IMG/VR virus record: IMGVR_UViG_3300049216_000176
Location: 1 to 32,585 of that record
DNA length: 32,585 nucleotides
Reading direction: 5' to 3' (one strand)
Source of the DNA: a virus
Every line of letters begins with the position of its first letter. The stretch's first letter is position 1. Positions 1 through 6,973 of this stretch are shown here, in pieces. Below the pieces are notes generated by a model. It was not told the DNA's origin and did not search any database. It saw only the letters and a list, made by a program, of their open reading frames with translations. A program made the position numbers and the translations under genes.

Positions 1-579
1 CTTCGACTTCTTCAGGCAGGCGGCGATCAGGTCGCCCGTGCTGTTGCCGTCGCCGTAGTTCGTCCGCTGGCGGGTTCCGCCTTCCGGCTTGGCCGTCGCC
101 GTCTTCGTCGCCACCGGGCCGGGCTTCCGACCGGGGCCGCTGCGAACCACCGGCCCGCCGCTGCGAACCACCGGCCCGCCGCCCATCTGCCCGACCAGCC
201 CGCCGAACTTCGTGCGGAGCGTGTCCTTCAGCTTGGTGATCGCCGCCTCGTGTTCGGTGATTTCCTGCTTCTTGGTGGCGATGGCCGTCTCGTGGGCGGC
301 GATCTTGTCGTCGAACGCCTTGAACGCCATCTTCAGTGCCGCCACTTCGGGGGAGTCCGGCTCTTCCGGCTCGACCTCCGGTTCCGGGGTGGCCGTCGCC
401 GTCACCGTCGGGACGTTCTTGTCGGCGGCACGGGCCGCTTCCAGTTCCGCCAAGTCCCGTTCGTCCGGCTTCTCGTCCTCTTCCGGGGCGAGTGCCGCCG
501 TCGCTGCCGCCAGGGTCGCCGCCACCGTCGGCTTCACATCTTCGGGCTTGCCACTCTTCGCCGCTGCCTTGTCCGACAT
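1..579 (-). CDS. Acidic N-terminus, basic C-terminus protein (3' end outside window)
   Basis: The open frame starts at ATG 579 and runs off the left edge after 193 codons, so the protein is incomplete. Residues 1-80 are rich in Ala, Glu and Asp. Residues 80-125 look like a coiled coil of Lys/Glu/Ile/Leu heptads. Residues 130-165 are basic and Gly/Pro-rich, with a GPGRKPGP stretch that resembles an AT-hook. The end visible here (YGDGNSTGDLIAACLKKSK) could be the first helix of a winged-helix domain. A 21-bp tandem duplication encodes the doubled GGPVVRS segment. No family is recognised. A small DNA-binding or nucleoid-type protein is an inference from composition only. Confidence 0.6.
   Translation of the reverse strand, partial: MSDKAAAKSGKPEDVKPTVAATLAAATAALAPEEDEKPDERDLAELEAARAADKNVPTVTATATPEPEVEPEEPDSPEVAALKMAFKAFDDKIAAHETAIATKKQEITEHEAAITKLKDTLRTKFGGLVGQMGGGPVVRSGGPVVRSGPGRKPGPVATKTATAKPEGGTRQRTNYGDGNSTGDLIAACLKKSK
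136..177. repeat. 21-bp perfect tandem duplication
   Basis: Two adjacent identical 21-bp copies (136-156 and 157-177) lie inside the partial minus-strand gene. The length is a multiple of three, so the reading frame is kept and the peptide GGPVVRS is doubled next to the AT-hook-like stretch. It looks like replication slippage. Confidence 0.9.
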
Positions 580-762
580 CGTAAATCTCCAGGTCTGCCA
601 GGGGTTTCCGCCGCCTCCGACAACCGGGTGCGGCTCCGTCTTAACAACATACTACTACGGAACCAGCCGGTTCGTCAACTCGATTTTGAGATTTTACAAC
701 CAGACGAAATGAAGGAAGGCGCAAGTCCAGGACTGGCATGGCCTTTGCGTAGGCCGAAAACT
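580..762 (-). promoter_or_regulatory. Non-coding leader with sigma70-like promoter
   Basis: This 183-bp gap separates two minus-strand genes. Read on the minus strand it holds TTGACG, an 18-bp spacer and TAGTAT, a plausible host-type promoter (about 648-678) roughly 70 bp upstream of the start codon at 579. A short weak GGCC stem lies just after the stop of the upstream gene. I see no credible gene here. Confidence 0.35.
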
Positions 763-1005
763 TCAGGCGTCGGAAGTCGAATCCGGCGGCGGCTCCCACG
801 GATCGTCGATGGACCGATAGGAAGGCTTCCGATCTTTCGTCCACGCAGGCGGGTCTTCGGGAACGTCGTAATCGTCAGGCGAAAGGACGGTCGGCGTCCC
901 TAGCAAGGGGATGTAGGGTGCGAAAAAGTACCCCGAATCCATCAACGACTGGCCTTTGTAACCCATCAGAGCTTTGCCGCCGAGAGGGTCTTTGTATATT
1001 TTCAT
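763..1005 (-). CDS. Stand-alone copy of the major capsid protein C-terminal module
   Basis: This 80-residue protein begins at ATG 1005, with GGAGG just upstream and the start overlapping the preceding stop as ATGA, so translation is probably coupled. Residues 3-45 closely match the C-terminal part of the gp23-like capsid protein at 10853-12289. Both share YKDPL, LMGYKG, MDSGYF, PY.PL and TP..L.P; my hand alignment gives 27 identities in 44 columns. The capsid protein continues with a basic tail, but this protein switches to an acidic Pro-rich tail ending in YRSIDDPWEPPP, a motif shared with the gene upstream. It is either a recombination remnant of a gp23/gp24 paralogue or a small capsid-associated protein. 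Its own ribosome site and conserved frame favour expression. Confidence 0.75.
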   Translation of the reverse strand: MKIYKDPLGGKALMGYKGQSLMDSGYFFAPYIPLLGTPTVLSPDDYDVPEDPPAWTKDRKPSYRSIDDPWEPPPDSTSDA

Positions 1006-1250
1006 GCCCCCTCCCACGGATCATCAATGCTCCGGTATTTCTTGACTTTCGCCAATTTTTTCAGGTCTTCGGCAGTCATCACCGTCGTGTTTTCGTTCGC
1101 CGTCCCCATTGAGATTCCCCCATTGCTACTCGGCAAGTAGGGGTTGCTCGTTGCGGGCCACGGGTTGTTCGGATAGACCGAGCCGTTGCTGTTCGGATTG
1201 CCCCAATTGGAATTGGGATCATTTCTGCCGATCATCTTGTGAATTAGCAT
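1002..1250 (-). CDS. Small Asn/Pro-rich protein with DDPWE C-terminus
   Basis: This 82-residue protein starts at ATG 1250, preceded by GGAGGCAACAAC. The frame is open further upstream, but that part overlaps the terminator and lacks a ribosome site. Residues 10-48 are low-complexity Asn/Pro/Ser and include NPYLPSS. Residues 58-72 form a short basic helix, and the protein ends in YRSIDDPWEGA. The same nine-residue YRSIDDPWE occurs in the downstream gene, whose start codon overlaps this stop. The NPY(V/L)P motif also occurs twice in the core-like protein at 13936-15888. This hints at a virion-assembly peptide; the function is not known. Confidence 0.65.
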   Translation of the reverse strand: MLIHKMIGRNDPNSNWGNPNSNGSVYPNNPWPATSNPYLPSSNGGISMGTANENTTVMTAEDLKKLAKVKKYRSIDDPWEGA

Positions 1251-1284
1251 GTTGTTGCCTCCACGGAATTGTAAGAAGCGACAA

Positions 1285-1316
1285 CGAAAAAACCGAGCCA
1301 CTAAATGGCTCGGTTT
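1285..1316 (-). terminator. Rho-independent terminator
   Basis: A perfect 10-bp stem (1291-1300 with 1306-1315) has a 5-nt loop. On the minus strand it is followed by a run of six U. It lies just beyond the stop of the 59-residue gene at 1320-1499 and upstream of the next ribosome site. Confidence 0.85.
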
Positions 1317-1319
1317 CAG

Positions 1320-1499
1320 TTACTTCGTCTTGTACTGAGTAAGGCGGAACTTCTTCCAGCACCGCTCGTACCGACGCCAATCTTCACAACTCCAGGAGTC
1401 GGGCAGGTGGTGTGGGTTACGGCACGGGCGGTTCCATCCCTCTTGGTTCGCTCGCTTCTCTTGGGCCGTCTCCGGGCGACGGATGTACTTTTTGCTCAT
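1320..1499 (-). CDS. 59-residue basic phage protein
   Basis: This short gene runs from ATG 1499 to TAA 1320, with CCAGGAGGCCAC directly upstream of the start. The protein is strongly basic and aromatic. It carries C-R-N-P-H-H and a C-terminal W(x)2YERCWKKFRLTQYKTK stretch, which resembles the RSWK(x)nRKTQYR ending seen in many small phage proteins of unknown function. A strong terminator follows. The good ribosome site, the terminator and the familiar C-terminal pattern support a real gene; no function can be given. Confidence 0.75.
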   Translation of the reverse strand: MSKKYIRRPETAQEKRANQEGWNRPCRNPHHLPDSWSCEDWRRYERCWKKFRLTQYKTK

Positions 1500-1578
1500 G
1501 TGGCCTCCTGGTGAGTTATTTCACCTAACGGAAGCCACTCCTGAAGTTCGTGTTCATGTCTTATCTACCCCCGTGCGG

Positions 1579-1902
1579 TCAACTTCCGTAGTCGAGCATC
1601 ACGACTCGACCTTGGTATTTTCCAAAGTTGCAGGGTTTCAGGTCGGAAGGGAGGCCGTCAAAAGCGGCGTAGTCGATCTCCTCTTCCTTCACCGGCTCGC
1701 ACCGGGGCATCACCAGGAACCAGCCGCCCCAGCAACAGAACTTGACCGGACAGAGCCGTTCGTCGAAGCCCGACCAGTCCCGCTCTTGCATGTTAGCGAG
1801 CAATCCCGTCAAGAACAACGGCCAGTTGTACAGTGACGGGAATTTGATCGCCCACTTCTTGGTGAGAATGACGTAGCGAGTCACGCCTTTGACCAGTTTC
1901 AT
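1579..1902 (-). CDS. Small kinase-fold-like phage protein
   Basis: I place the start at ATG 1902, which overlaps the stop of the nucleoside hydrolase gene as ATGA; the product has 107 residues. A longer reading frame exists upstream but lies inside the hydrolase. The sequence has an aromatic WAIKFPSLYNWPLFLTGLL segment and then VKFCCWGGWFLVMPR. It ends in LPSDLKPCNFGKYQGRVVMLDYG. The D-(x)4-N ... hhxLDYG arrangement resembles the catalytic and metal-binding loops of protein-kinase-like folds, shortened to a minimal unit. Similar small proteins occur in other phages without assigned function. Activity is doubtful because no ATP-binding glycine loop is obvious. Confidence 0.75.
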   Translation of the reverse strand: MKLVKGVTRYVILTKKWAIKFPSLYNWPLFLTGLLANMQERDWSGFDERLCPVKFCCWGGWFLVMPRCEPVKEEEIDYAAFDGLPSDLKPCNFGKYQGRVVMLDYGS

Positions 1903-2777
1903 CGAAACATCTCGATGTGCATCCACAACTTGTTGTAGTCGATGTCGGCGCAAATGTAGTCGCCGTTCGGGTCGAGAACCGTTCCCCACCCTTGATCCAT
2001 CTTCACCGTCCGGCCACGCACCCAGGTGGCGATCTCCGGGTGCAAGTGAAGGACGGCGGCGGTGGGGTCGTGGAACTTCTTGTCGGTGTGCTTCTCGAAG
2101 TACAGCATCGACGCTTCTTCAAACAGGTTGTAGGCCGGGACGTTCTTGACCACCACCTGACGCTCGAAGTCTAACCACCGCTTCTGAGTGTAGAGAATCG
2201 TGTGACAGACGTTTTTGCCGACCATCCGGCGCTCGCCGATGTCGGCGGCGAGGAACGCTTCCCCGTTGGGCCGGTCGCCGTTGAGGTTGAACGTCGGCAT
2301 CCAGGTCTTGTCCTCGAACTGTTCCAGGCGGCAGACGGGGTTGTCGTGAAGGTTATAGGCGAGGAAGCCGCCCTGCATGGTGGCCCGCTTGATGGTGCGG
2401 CCCGTCTTCTTGAGGTAACTTCCCACGCTGGTCACGGGGCCGATGACGAACAGTTCCGCATCGGGGTAGTTATTGAAAACTCCATCCAAAAGGTCTACGC
2501 CCAGACCGTCGCCTTTTGCTTCCAGCGGCATCTTCCGCCGCTTCAGCATCTCGTGGTGGATCGAGCCGGAACTGAGTTTCTTGCGGTCCAGCTTGGACGT
2601 GCCGATGGGAATGTCCAACCCGACTTCCTTGCAGAATAGCCGGGCGACGGCGATCTGGTCCGGGTCGCCGGGCGAAATGGTGATGGCCCGGATGTTCACG
2701 CCCGCCGCCGCAAGGTAGCAGAGGGCGAAGAAGTCATCCGGGTCGTGCCCGATGTCGGTTTCAACTACGAGGTCCAT
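1899..2777 (-). CDS. Inosine/uridine-preferring nucleoside hydrolase family protein
   Basis: This 292-residue protein should hydrolyse the N-glycosidic bond of ribonucleosides, or of a related ribosyl compound. The calcium-site motif ETDIGHDPDD (residues 6-15) keeps the Asp residues equivalent to Asp10, Asp14 and Asp15 of the Crithidia enzyme. The FN pair of the substrate site is near residue 164 and the HDP motif at 236-238, so the active site appears complete. The first Asp of the usual DTD is Glu here. I use ATG 2777; a TTG at 2795 would add six residues. The gene overlaps its upstream neighbour by 17 bp and is coupled (ATGA) to the kinase-like gene. A role in nucleoside salvage or in removing host nucleosides or NAD derivatives is an inference. 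Confidence 0.9.
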   Translation of the reverse strand: MDLVVETDIGHDPDDFFALCYLAAAGVNIRAITISPGDPDQIAVARLFCKEVGLDIPIGTSKLDRKKLSSGSIHHEMLKRRKMPLEAKGDGLGVDLLDGVFNNYPDAELFVIGPVTSVGSYLKKTGRTIKRATMQGGFLAYNLHDNPVCRLEQFEDKTWMPTFNLNGDRPNGEAFLAADIGERRMVGKNVCHTILYTQKRWLDFERQVVVKNVPAYNLFEEASMLYFEKHTDKKFHDPTAAVLHLHPEIATWVRGRTVKMDQGWGTVLDPNGDYICADIDYNKLWMHIEMFR

Positions 2778-3330
2778 ATGTTTCTGGATTCGCAAAGAAG
2801 TTGATGTCGCCGTCCAGGGGAAACCGCTTCCCCTTCGTCAAATCTTCAACCCACGGGAAGATCGTCGATTCTGGGGGCCATTGTACCGGCTGGGCCGGTT
2901 TCGAGCAACCCCAACCGAAATCCTCGTACTCCGGGTACGGCGGCGGCTCGTCGGACTCGAATTTGACGTTGTACTTCTTTCGCACTTCGTCGAAGTCGAT
3001 GTTTTTGAATTTCGTGTACGCAGCACCCCAATCGTCGATCTCTTGCTGGGTGATTTCGTCGGTAAGGATCGGGCAGCGGAAGCCTGGGCCGGTGCAACCC
3101 AATATCTCACGCCATGTTACGCATTCCGGGTCGGTGTTGTATTCGCCCGGTTTGACGGGATCGAGGCCGAAGTAAATTGTCTTCCAGGCGGCGATTTCTT
3201 CTTCCGTGATCTCCGTGGTGCGGAACTGCCGCAGGAGTCGCATTTGGATTTCAACATCTTGCAGGTGTTCTACGCTGAAGTGACCTGTAACTTCCTGGCC
3301 GTCGAACTCGAACTTTTCTGTTATTATCAT
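2761..3330 (-). CDS. Unknown acidic phage protein
   Basis: The product has 189 residues and starts at ATG 3330 after AAGGAGGAATGAAAC, an excellent ribosome site. It is acidic and aromatic, with many Glu, Trp and Pro. Two similar helical segments are visible: TEITEEEIAAWKTIYFGLDP at about 39-58 and TDEITQQEIDDWGAAYTKFK at about 90-109. These suggest an internal duplication of an E(I/E)xxW helix. Three Cys are spread through the chain without a metal-site pattern. It is the first gene of the leftmost minus-strand operon and faces a divergent promoter region. No family is recognised. Confidence 0.75.
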   Translation of the reverse strand: MIITEKFEFDGQEVTGHFSVEHLQDVEIQMRLLRQFRTTEITEEEIAAWKTIYFGLDPVKPGEYNTDPECVTWREILGCTGPGFRCPILTDEITQQEIDDWGAAYTKFKNIDFDEVRKKYNVKFESDEPPPYPEYEDFGWGCSKPAQPVQWPPESTIFPWVEDLTKGKRFPLDGDINFFANPETYGPRS

Positions 3331-3424
3331 GTTTCATTCCTCCTTTCGACCATGCAGGTACAATCGTCTAAAAAGAAATCTACGGGAGGATACATACCGT
3401 GTAATCTATCAAAAGGAGTTGGCG
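3331..3424. promoter_or_regulatory. Divergent promoter region with GATACATA box
   Basis: This 94-bp gap lies between two divergent starts. GGATACATAC at 3388-3397 on the plus strand matches boxes upstream of the genes at 25237 and 28427. The ribosome site AAGGAG for the plus-strand gene is at 3412-3418. Confidence 0.4.
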
Positions 3425-4393
3425 ATGCACGTTACTCATCCACAGTCCAAGAAACTCGTCCACGAAAACGCCAAGTTGTATGTGATTGCCCCGATCAGCA
3501 ATCCATGTCGCTACCGGACCCGGTATAAACTGTACGCAGATTTTGCGAAGATGTGTGCGGACGCAGGAGCCGAACTCTACACGGTCGAGGCGGCGTTCGG
3601 CCACCGCCCCTTCGCCATCACTGAAGCCGACAACCCCCGGCACATCCAGGTGCGCACCACGTCGGAAATTTGGCACAAGGAGAACCTGATTAACATCGGC
3701 ATCTCCCGCCTGCCCGCCGATTGGGAGTACGTCGCCTGGATCGACGCCGACATCTCCTTCGCCCGGCACGATTGGGTTCGGGAGTCGATCAACCTGCTCC
3801 AGCACTACGACGTAATTCAGATGTTCTCGACGGCACAAGACCTGTGCCCGCAGCACGAAACCTTCCAGCGACACCGGGGGTTCGTGTACAGCTATCTACA
3901 CGGCTTCCAGCCGACCAAATCTTACGCCAACTGGCATCCGGGATTCGCCTGGGCAGCAAAACGTGAGGCCATCAACGACCTGGGCGGCTTGATCGACATG
4001 GCGATCCTTGGCGCAGCAGACCGGCACATGGCCTTCGGGTTGATCGGGAAGATCGAACAGTCATTGCCGGGCGACAAGCTACACCCGGAGTACATGGACG
4101 AACTGGTTCAGTGGCAGCACCGGGCCGAGAAGTACATCAAGCGGAACATCGGGTACATGCACGGGACCGTGTTCCACCACTGGCACGGTAAGAAGAAGGA
4201 CCGCCGGTACAAGGAGCGGTGGCAGATTCTTATCGAGAACAAGTACAACCCGCACCACGACCTGAAGCGGGACTGGCAGATGTTGTGGCAGCTAACTGAT
4301 AACAACATCAAATTGCGGGACGACATCCGGGCGTACTTCCGGGCACGGAACGAAGACAGTATCGACCACGACACGTCCGAGAACCGAGTTTGA
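3425..4393 (+). CDS. GT-A-fold glycosyltransferase-like protein
   Basis: This 322-residue protein starts at ATG 3425 after AAGGAGTTGGCG. The frame is open further upstream but lacks a ribosome site there. Residues 17-110 look like a nucleotide-sugar binding domain ending in YVAWIDADISF, whose D107-A-D109 is the DxD metal and sugar-nucleotide motif. A WHPGFAWAAKR segment near 178-188 and a histidine-rich stretch near residue 245 (MHGTVFHHWHGKKKDR) complete the domain. The gene at 16485-17414 is a clear paralogue with the same order of motifs: W.KE.LIN.G...LP, W.D.DI.F, PGF.WAA, WH..HG..K.R. Acceptor and sugar are unknown; surface glycan or virion decoration is possible. Confidence 0.85.
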   Translation: MHVTHPQSKKLVHENAKLYVIAPISNPCRYRTRYKLYADFAKMCADAGAELYTVEAAFGHRPFAITEADNPRHIQVRTTSEIWHKENLINIGISRLPADWEYVAWIDADISFARHDWVRESINLLQHYDVIQMFSTAQDLCPQHETFQRHRGFVYSYLHGFQPTKSYANWHPGFAWAAKREAINDLGGLIDMAILGAADRHMAFGLIGKIEQSLPGDKLHPEYMDELVQWQHRAEKYIKRNIGYMHGTVFHHWHGKKKDRRYKERWQILIENKYNPHHDLKRDWQMLWQLTDNNIKLRDDIRAYFRARNEDSIDHDTSENRV

Positions 4394-4573
4394 TTTTTCA
4401 AGCACACGGAGGAGAACGGGTTCCGACAAATACATCGGAAAGCCTTCTCCTCCGTCCATTTTGTAGCCGTACTGTTTGTTGTGGATTTCAATCTGGGTGA
4501 TCGTCACCGGGAGCGGCCTGTCCTGGCCGTCCGTCAGGATCAACTCCTGCCCGACTTGAAATTTCGGATTCAC
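4292..4573 (-). CDS. Small SH3/Sm-like beta-barrel protein
   Basis: The product has 93 residues and starts at GTG 4573 after AGGAAGAAAC. The first 60 residues read as a small beta-barrel (F.VGQELIL...ITQIEIHNKQYGYKMDG.EGFPMYLSEPVL), as in many short phage proteins. The last 33 residues are encoded opposite the 3' end of the glycosyltransferase gene, a 102-bp convergent overlap. Its 5' end overlaps the DUF4031-like gene by 86 bp in another frame. The barrel part is convincing; the C-terminal extension may be an accident of the overlap. Confidence 0.6.
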   Translation of the reverse strand: MNPKFQVGQELILTDGQDRPLPVTITQIEIHNKQYGYKMDGGEGFPMYLSEPVLLRVLEKSNSVLGRVVVDTVFVPCPEVRPDVVPQFDVVIS

Positions 4574-4832
4574 GTTTCTTCCTGATTCGGTCTTTGAGCC
4601 AACTCATACTCACTTCGACCGCACCGTGTTCGACCGCAAGTTTGCGGCGTCTGGCCGTCAAGTCGTAGTGGTCCAATACGGAGTGGGGTTGGAACCACTC
4701 CCGCCTCAACCCGATCTCTTTCGCAAAGGCGTGCAGTTCTTCAGGCGTATCGGCGATCATATGCGACGACTGTTTCCACCGCCAGCCCGAATTGGGGGTA
4801 CAGGCACGAAGGGGATCGACGTATACGGCCAT
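4488..4832 (-). CDS. DUF4031-like protein
   Basis: This 114-residue protein starts at ATG 4832 with GAAGGATTAAC upstream, one base after the thymidylate kinase stop. The signature MAVYVDPL...W.WKQSSHMIADT.EELHAFA..IGL...WFQ...L.HYDLT...R..AV.HGAVEV matches the DUF4031 family, which is common in phages and bacteria. The conserved His and Asp suggest a small enzyme or metal-binding protein, but no function is established. The last 30 residues are low complexity and overlap the next gene. Confidence 0.85.
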   Translation of the reverse strand: MAVYVDPLRACTPNSGWRWKQSSHMIADTPEELHAFAKEIGLRREWFQPHSVLDHYDLTARRRKLAVEHGAVEVSMSWLKDRIRKKRESEISSRAGVDPDGRPGQAAPGDDHPD

Positions 4833-4833
4833 G

Positions 4834-5595
4834 TTAATCCTTCTTGTACTTGCCGATGCCGGTCTTCTCTTTAACGTGCTTCTGGACTTCTTGGGCGATT
4901 TCTTCGATACTCTTGCCCATATCGACCCGGACGTAGCTGCTCACCTTGGGGAGTATTTTGCGGTAGGACTTGTCTACAAGGTTCTCGTACTTAATGTAAC
5001 TGTCTTCCATGTTGTCCGCAAGGTTCAAGTCCATGCCGACGCCGTAGTAGCTCAGGTCTTTTTCTTTCACGAGGCGGGCGAACGCCCGGTGGATCGGCAG
5101 GACGCAGTGGAAGAGAATGTCCGGCTGGCGAATGTCGGCGTATATCTTGTCCAGGATGTCCGTGTCCACGCCCCTGGCGGCGTCACGGGCCATACTCGTG
5201 TAGATATACCTGTCGGACACGACGACCTTGTTGGCGTTCAGGGCGGGGACGATTTCGTTCTCGTATCGAACGATCATATCGGCGGCGTGCATCAGGGAGT
5301 ACAGCATCGGCGACAGCATGTGCTTCTTCTTCGCCGCCTTGATGGGCTTCTTCAGCAGGCTGGACGAGTTCCATTTGGTTTCGACCACTTCGTAGCCGGA
5401 ATCCTTCAGGTACTTCACCAACCGCTCGACTTGCGTAGACTTGCCCACGCCGTCGATCCCCTCGAAGCAAATGAGCAGCCCCTTTTTGTTGGTGGCCCGC
5501 TTTTGCTTGAGGATTTCACGCACTTGCTTTCTGGCGTCAATGACTTCAACGGCTTCGTTGAAGACGAACTGTGAAAAACCTTCGAGACTGTTCAT
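4834..5595 (-). CDS. tmk: Thymidylate kinase (dTMP kinase)
   Basis: It phosphorylates dTMP to dTDP in the cytoplasm for phage DNA synthesis. The 253-residue chain has a P-loop GIDGVGKST at 46-54, the DRYIYTS nucleoside-binding motif at 128-134 and a lid-like region near 170-190. An N-terminal extension of about 37 residues precedes the usual start of the family, so the protein is longer than the typical 205-215. No Shine-Dalgarno sequence precedes ATG 5595; the upstream bases ACCATACATAATAGC look like a -10 box ending five bases before the start, so the message may be leaderless. The gene is followed by the DUF4031-like and barrel genes in one operon. Confidence 0.92.
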   Translation of the reverse strand: MNSLEGFSQFVFNEAVEVIDARKQVREILKQKRATNKKGLLICFEGIDGVGKSTQVERLVKYLKDSGYEVVETKWNSSSLLKKPIKAAKKKHMLSPMLYSLMHAADMIVRYENEIVPALNANKVVVSDRYIYTSMARDAARGVDTDILDKIYADIRQPDILFHCVLPIHRAFARLVKEKDLSYYGVGMDLNLADNMEDSYIKYENLVDKSYRKILPKVSSYVRVDMGKSIEEIAQEVQKHVKEKTGIGKYKKD

Positions 5596-5647
5596 GCTAT
5601 TATGTATGGTTTCGGGTTCAGAATGCTAAATACAACGGGGGTTCAAA
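5596..5647. promoter_or_regulatory. Divergent promoters for dTMP kinase and CHASE3 gene
   Basis: On the minus strand TACATA ends five bases before the dTMP kinase start. On the plus strand CTAAATAC (5626-5633) lies 14 bases before ATG 5648, with a GGGGG ribosome site in between. The whole 52-bp gap is therefore regulatory. Confidence 0.4.
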
Positions 5648-6304
5648 ATGAGCAGACTATCTAAAGTATTCGTTCCGACATTTGCGCTGGTGTTGATCCT
5701 GTCGTTGGTTTCTTACTTCATCCACTCGAACACGATTGAACTGCTCGAAAGCAGAAAGTTGGTGTTCCACACTTACGACGTTCTCCTTTTGTCCGAGAAA
5801 ACGCAGCAGGACTTGGGAGACGCCGAGACGGAATACTTCTTCTACGTTATCACGAAAGATAAAACTCATCTGCGAGACTACAATCAGGCTCGTGGGCGGG
5901 CACAGGTGAACTACGACCTTCTTGTGGAATCGACTCACGACAATCCCGTTCAACAGGAGAATTTGGCTCGTCTGAAGGAAGCCATGAATCGGCGGTCGGA
6001 TTACATCCAAAGCGTTTTCGACAAAGTGCGCACAAACCAACCGACTCCAGAAGTGGGTACGCCGCCGTGTGTGGAAATGAGAAAAGACGTTCAAAATTGC
6101 TTCAACAAAGTATCAACCGAAGAAAAAACGCTCCTGGAGCGGCGGCAGGCGGATAACAGTGCGACTCTCGTTAGGTTCATCTCGATGACTATTTTCTTGG
6201 CGATGATGGTGTCCACGTCCGTCGCCTTCATCATCGGTGTTTTGTATTCCGACCTTCAAAGAAAGAAAAACATGGACGACTTTATGACCAGCATGAAGAG
6301 GTAA
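5648..6304 (+). CDS. CHASE3-type membrane sensor protein without signalling domain
   Basis: The protein has 218 residues, with one membrane span at about 8-25 and a second at about 175-200. The region between them reads as a CHASE3 extracytoplasmic helical sensor: FHTYDVLLLSEK, then DLGDAETEYFFYVITKD....L.DYNQA, the usual HT..V.....l.DaEtg.Rgyl..gd..yl..Y pattern. CHASE3 normally precedes a histidine kinase, cyclase or methyl-accepting domain. Here only 18 basic residues follow the second span, and the next gene is a HAD phosphatase three bases downstream. The start has a GGGGG ribosome site. A decoy or modulator of host sensory complexes, or a structural membrane protein, is an inference. 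Confidence 0.75.
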   Translation: MSRLSKVFVPTFALVLILSLVSYFIHSNTIELLESRKLVFHTYDVLLLSEKTQQDLGDAETEYFFYVITKDKTHLRDYNQARGRAQVNYDLLVESTHDNPVQQENLARLKEAMNRRSDYIQSVFDKVRTNQPTPEVGTPPCVEMRKDVQNCFNKVSTEEKTLLERRQADNSATLVRFISMTIFLAMMVSTSVAFIIGVLYSDLQRKKNMDDFMTSMKR

Positions 6305-6307
6305 TCA

Positions 6308-6973
6308 ATGCGATTCAGCCTGTGGCTCGAAAAAACTGAATCGGGCCGACCCATCGTTTTCTCCGACATGGACGAAACACTGGTTCACAACATGGAGATT
6401 GGTTGGCTCAAGGACTCCCCAGAAAATAAGGAGTTCGCCAAACTGGTCGTTCCCGGTAAATCGCCGTACCCCGACGTGAAGAAGATTCACGCCGAAGACA
6501 AAGATATGTACGTCTTCCCCCGTCCGGGGGCGACGGAATTCATCAAGTCCGTCAACGAGTTCGCCGATTTCTACTTCCTCAGTCACAGCCGCATCGACTA
6601 CGTTGAGAAGGTCGTCGAAGTCATGGGGTGGAAGAAGATCGTCAAGGGTTGTTTCAGTGCGGGCGACACCAAACCGGGCGAACTCGCCAAAAAGTTCAAC
6701 CTCGCCAGCCGCAAGTGGTTGTTGATCGACAACCTCCACATCCACAGCATCGAAATCACCAACAAACTACGAATCCTGGGGCTGGGCGGTAACACCAAGA
6801 ACCCCAAGGAAATCGCCAAAGAAGTCATGAAGCAGGCCGAAGACCACTTTATTGATGTGGAGGATTGGATACCGACCGTCCACGAATACGACGACTACGA
6901 ATTGTGGAAAACTTTACCGAAGGTAAAGGAGAAGCTGGGGCTGGACTGGACGCAGGACGACCCGAACTTTTGA
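6308..6973 (+). CDS. HAD-superfamily phosphatase (NIF/FCP1-like)
   Basis: The 221-residue protein has the HAD nucleophile motif SDMDETLV, with D20 and D22 and T24 giving DxDxT. It is followed by FPRPGATEFIKSV...DFYFLSHSRIDYVEKV, the arrangement seen in FCP1/SCP (NLI-interacting factor) phosphatases. Motif IV is likely around WLLIDN at residues 138-143. The substrate could be a phosphoprotein, a nucleotide or a 3'-phosphate end; the sequence does not decide. The N-terminus MRFSLWLE resembles the short targeting-type N-termini of other proteins in this window. It sits three bases after the CHASE3 gene, so they form an operon. The 3' end overlaps the convergent gene by 125 bp. Confidence 0.8.
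   Translation: MRFSLWLEKTESGRPIVFSDMDETLVHNMEIGWLKDSPENKEFAKLVVPGKSPYPDVKKIHAEDKDMYVFPRPGATEFIKSVNEFADFYFLSHSRIDYVEKVVEVMGWKKIVKGCFSAGDTKPGELAKKFNLASRKWLLIDNLHIHSIEITNKLRILGLGGNTKNPKEIAKEVMKQAEDHFIDVEDWIPTVHEYDDYELWKTLPKVKEKLGLDWTQDDPNF

Noticed and set aside
2761-2795. TTG at 2795 as the nucleoside hydrolase start
   Set aside because: ATG 2777 places the conserved ETDIG motif at the usual distance from the N-terminus; neither has a strong ribosome site.
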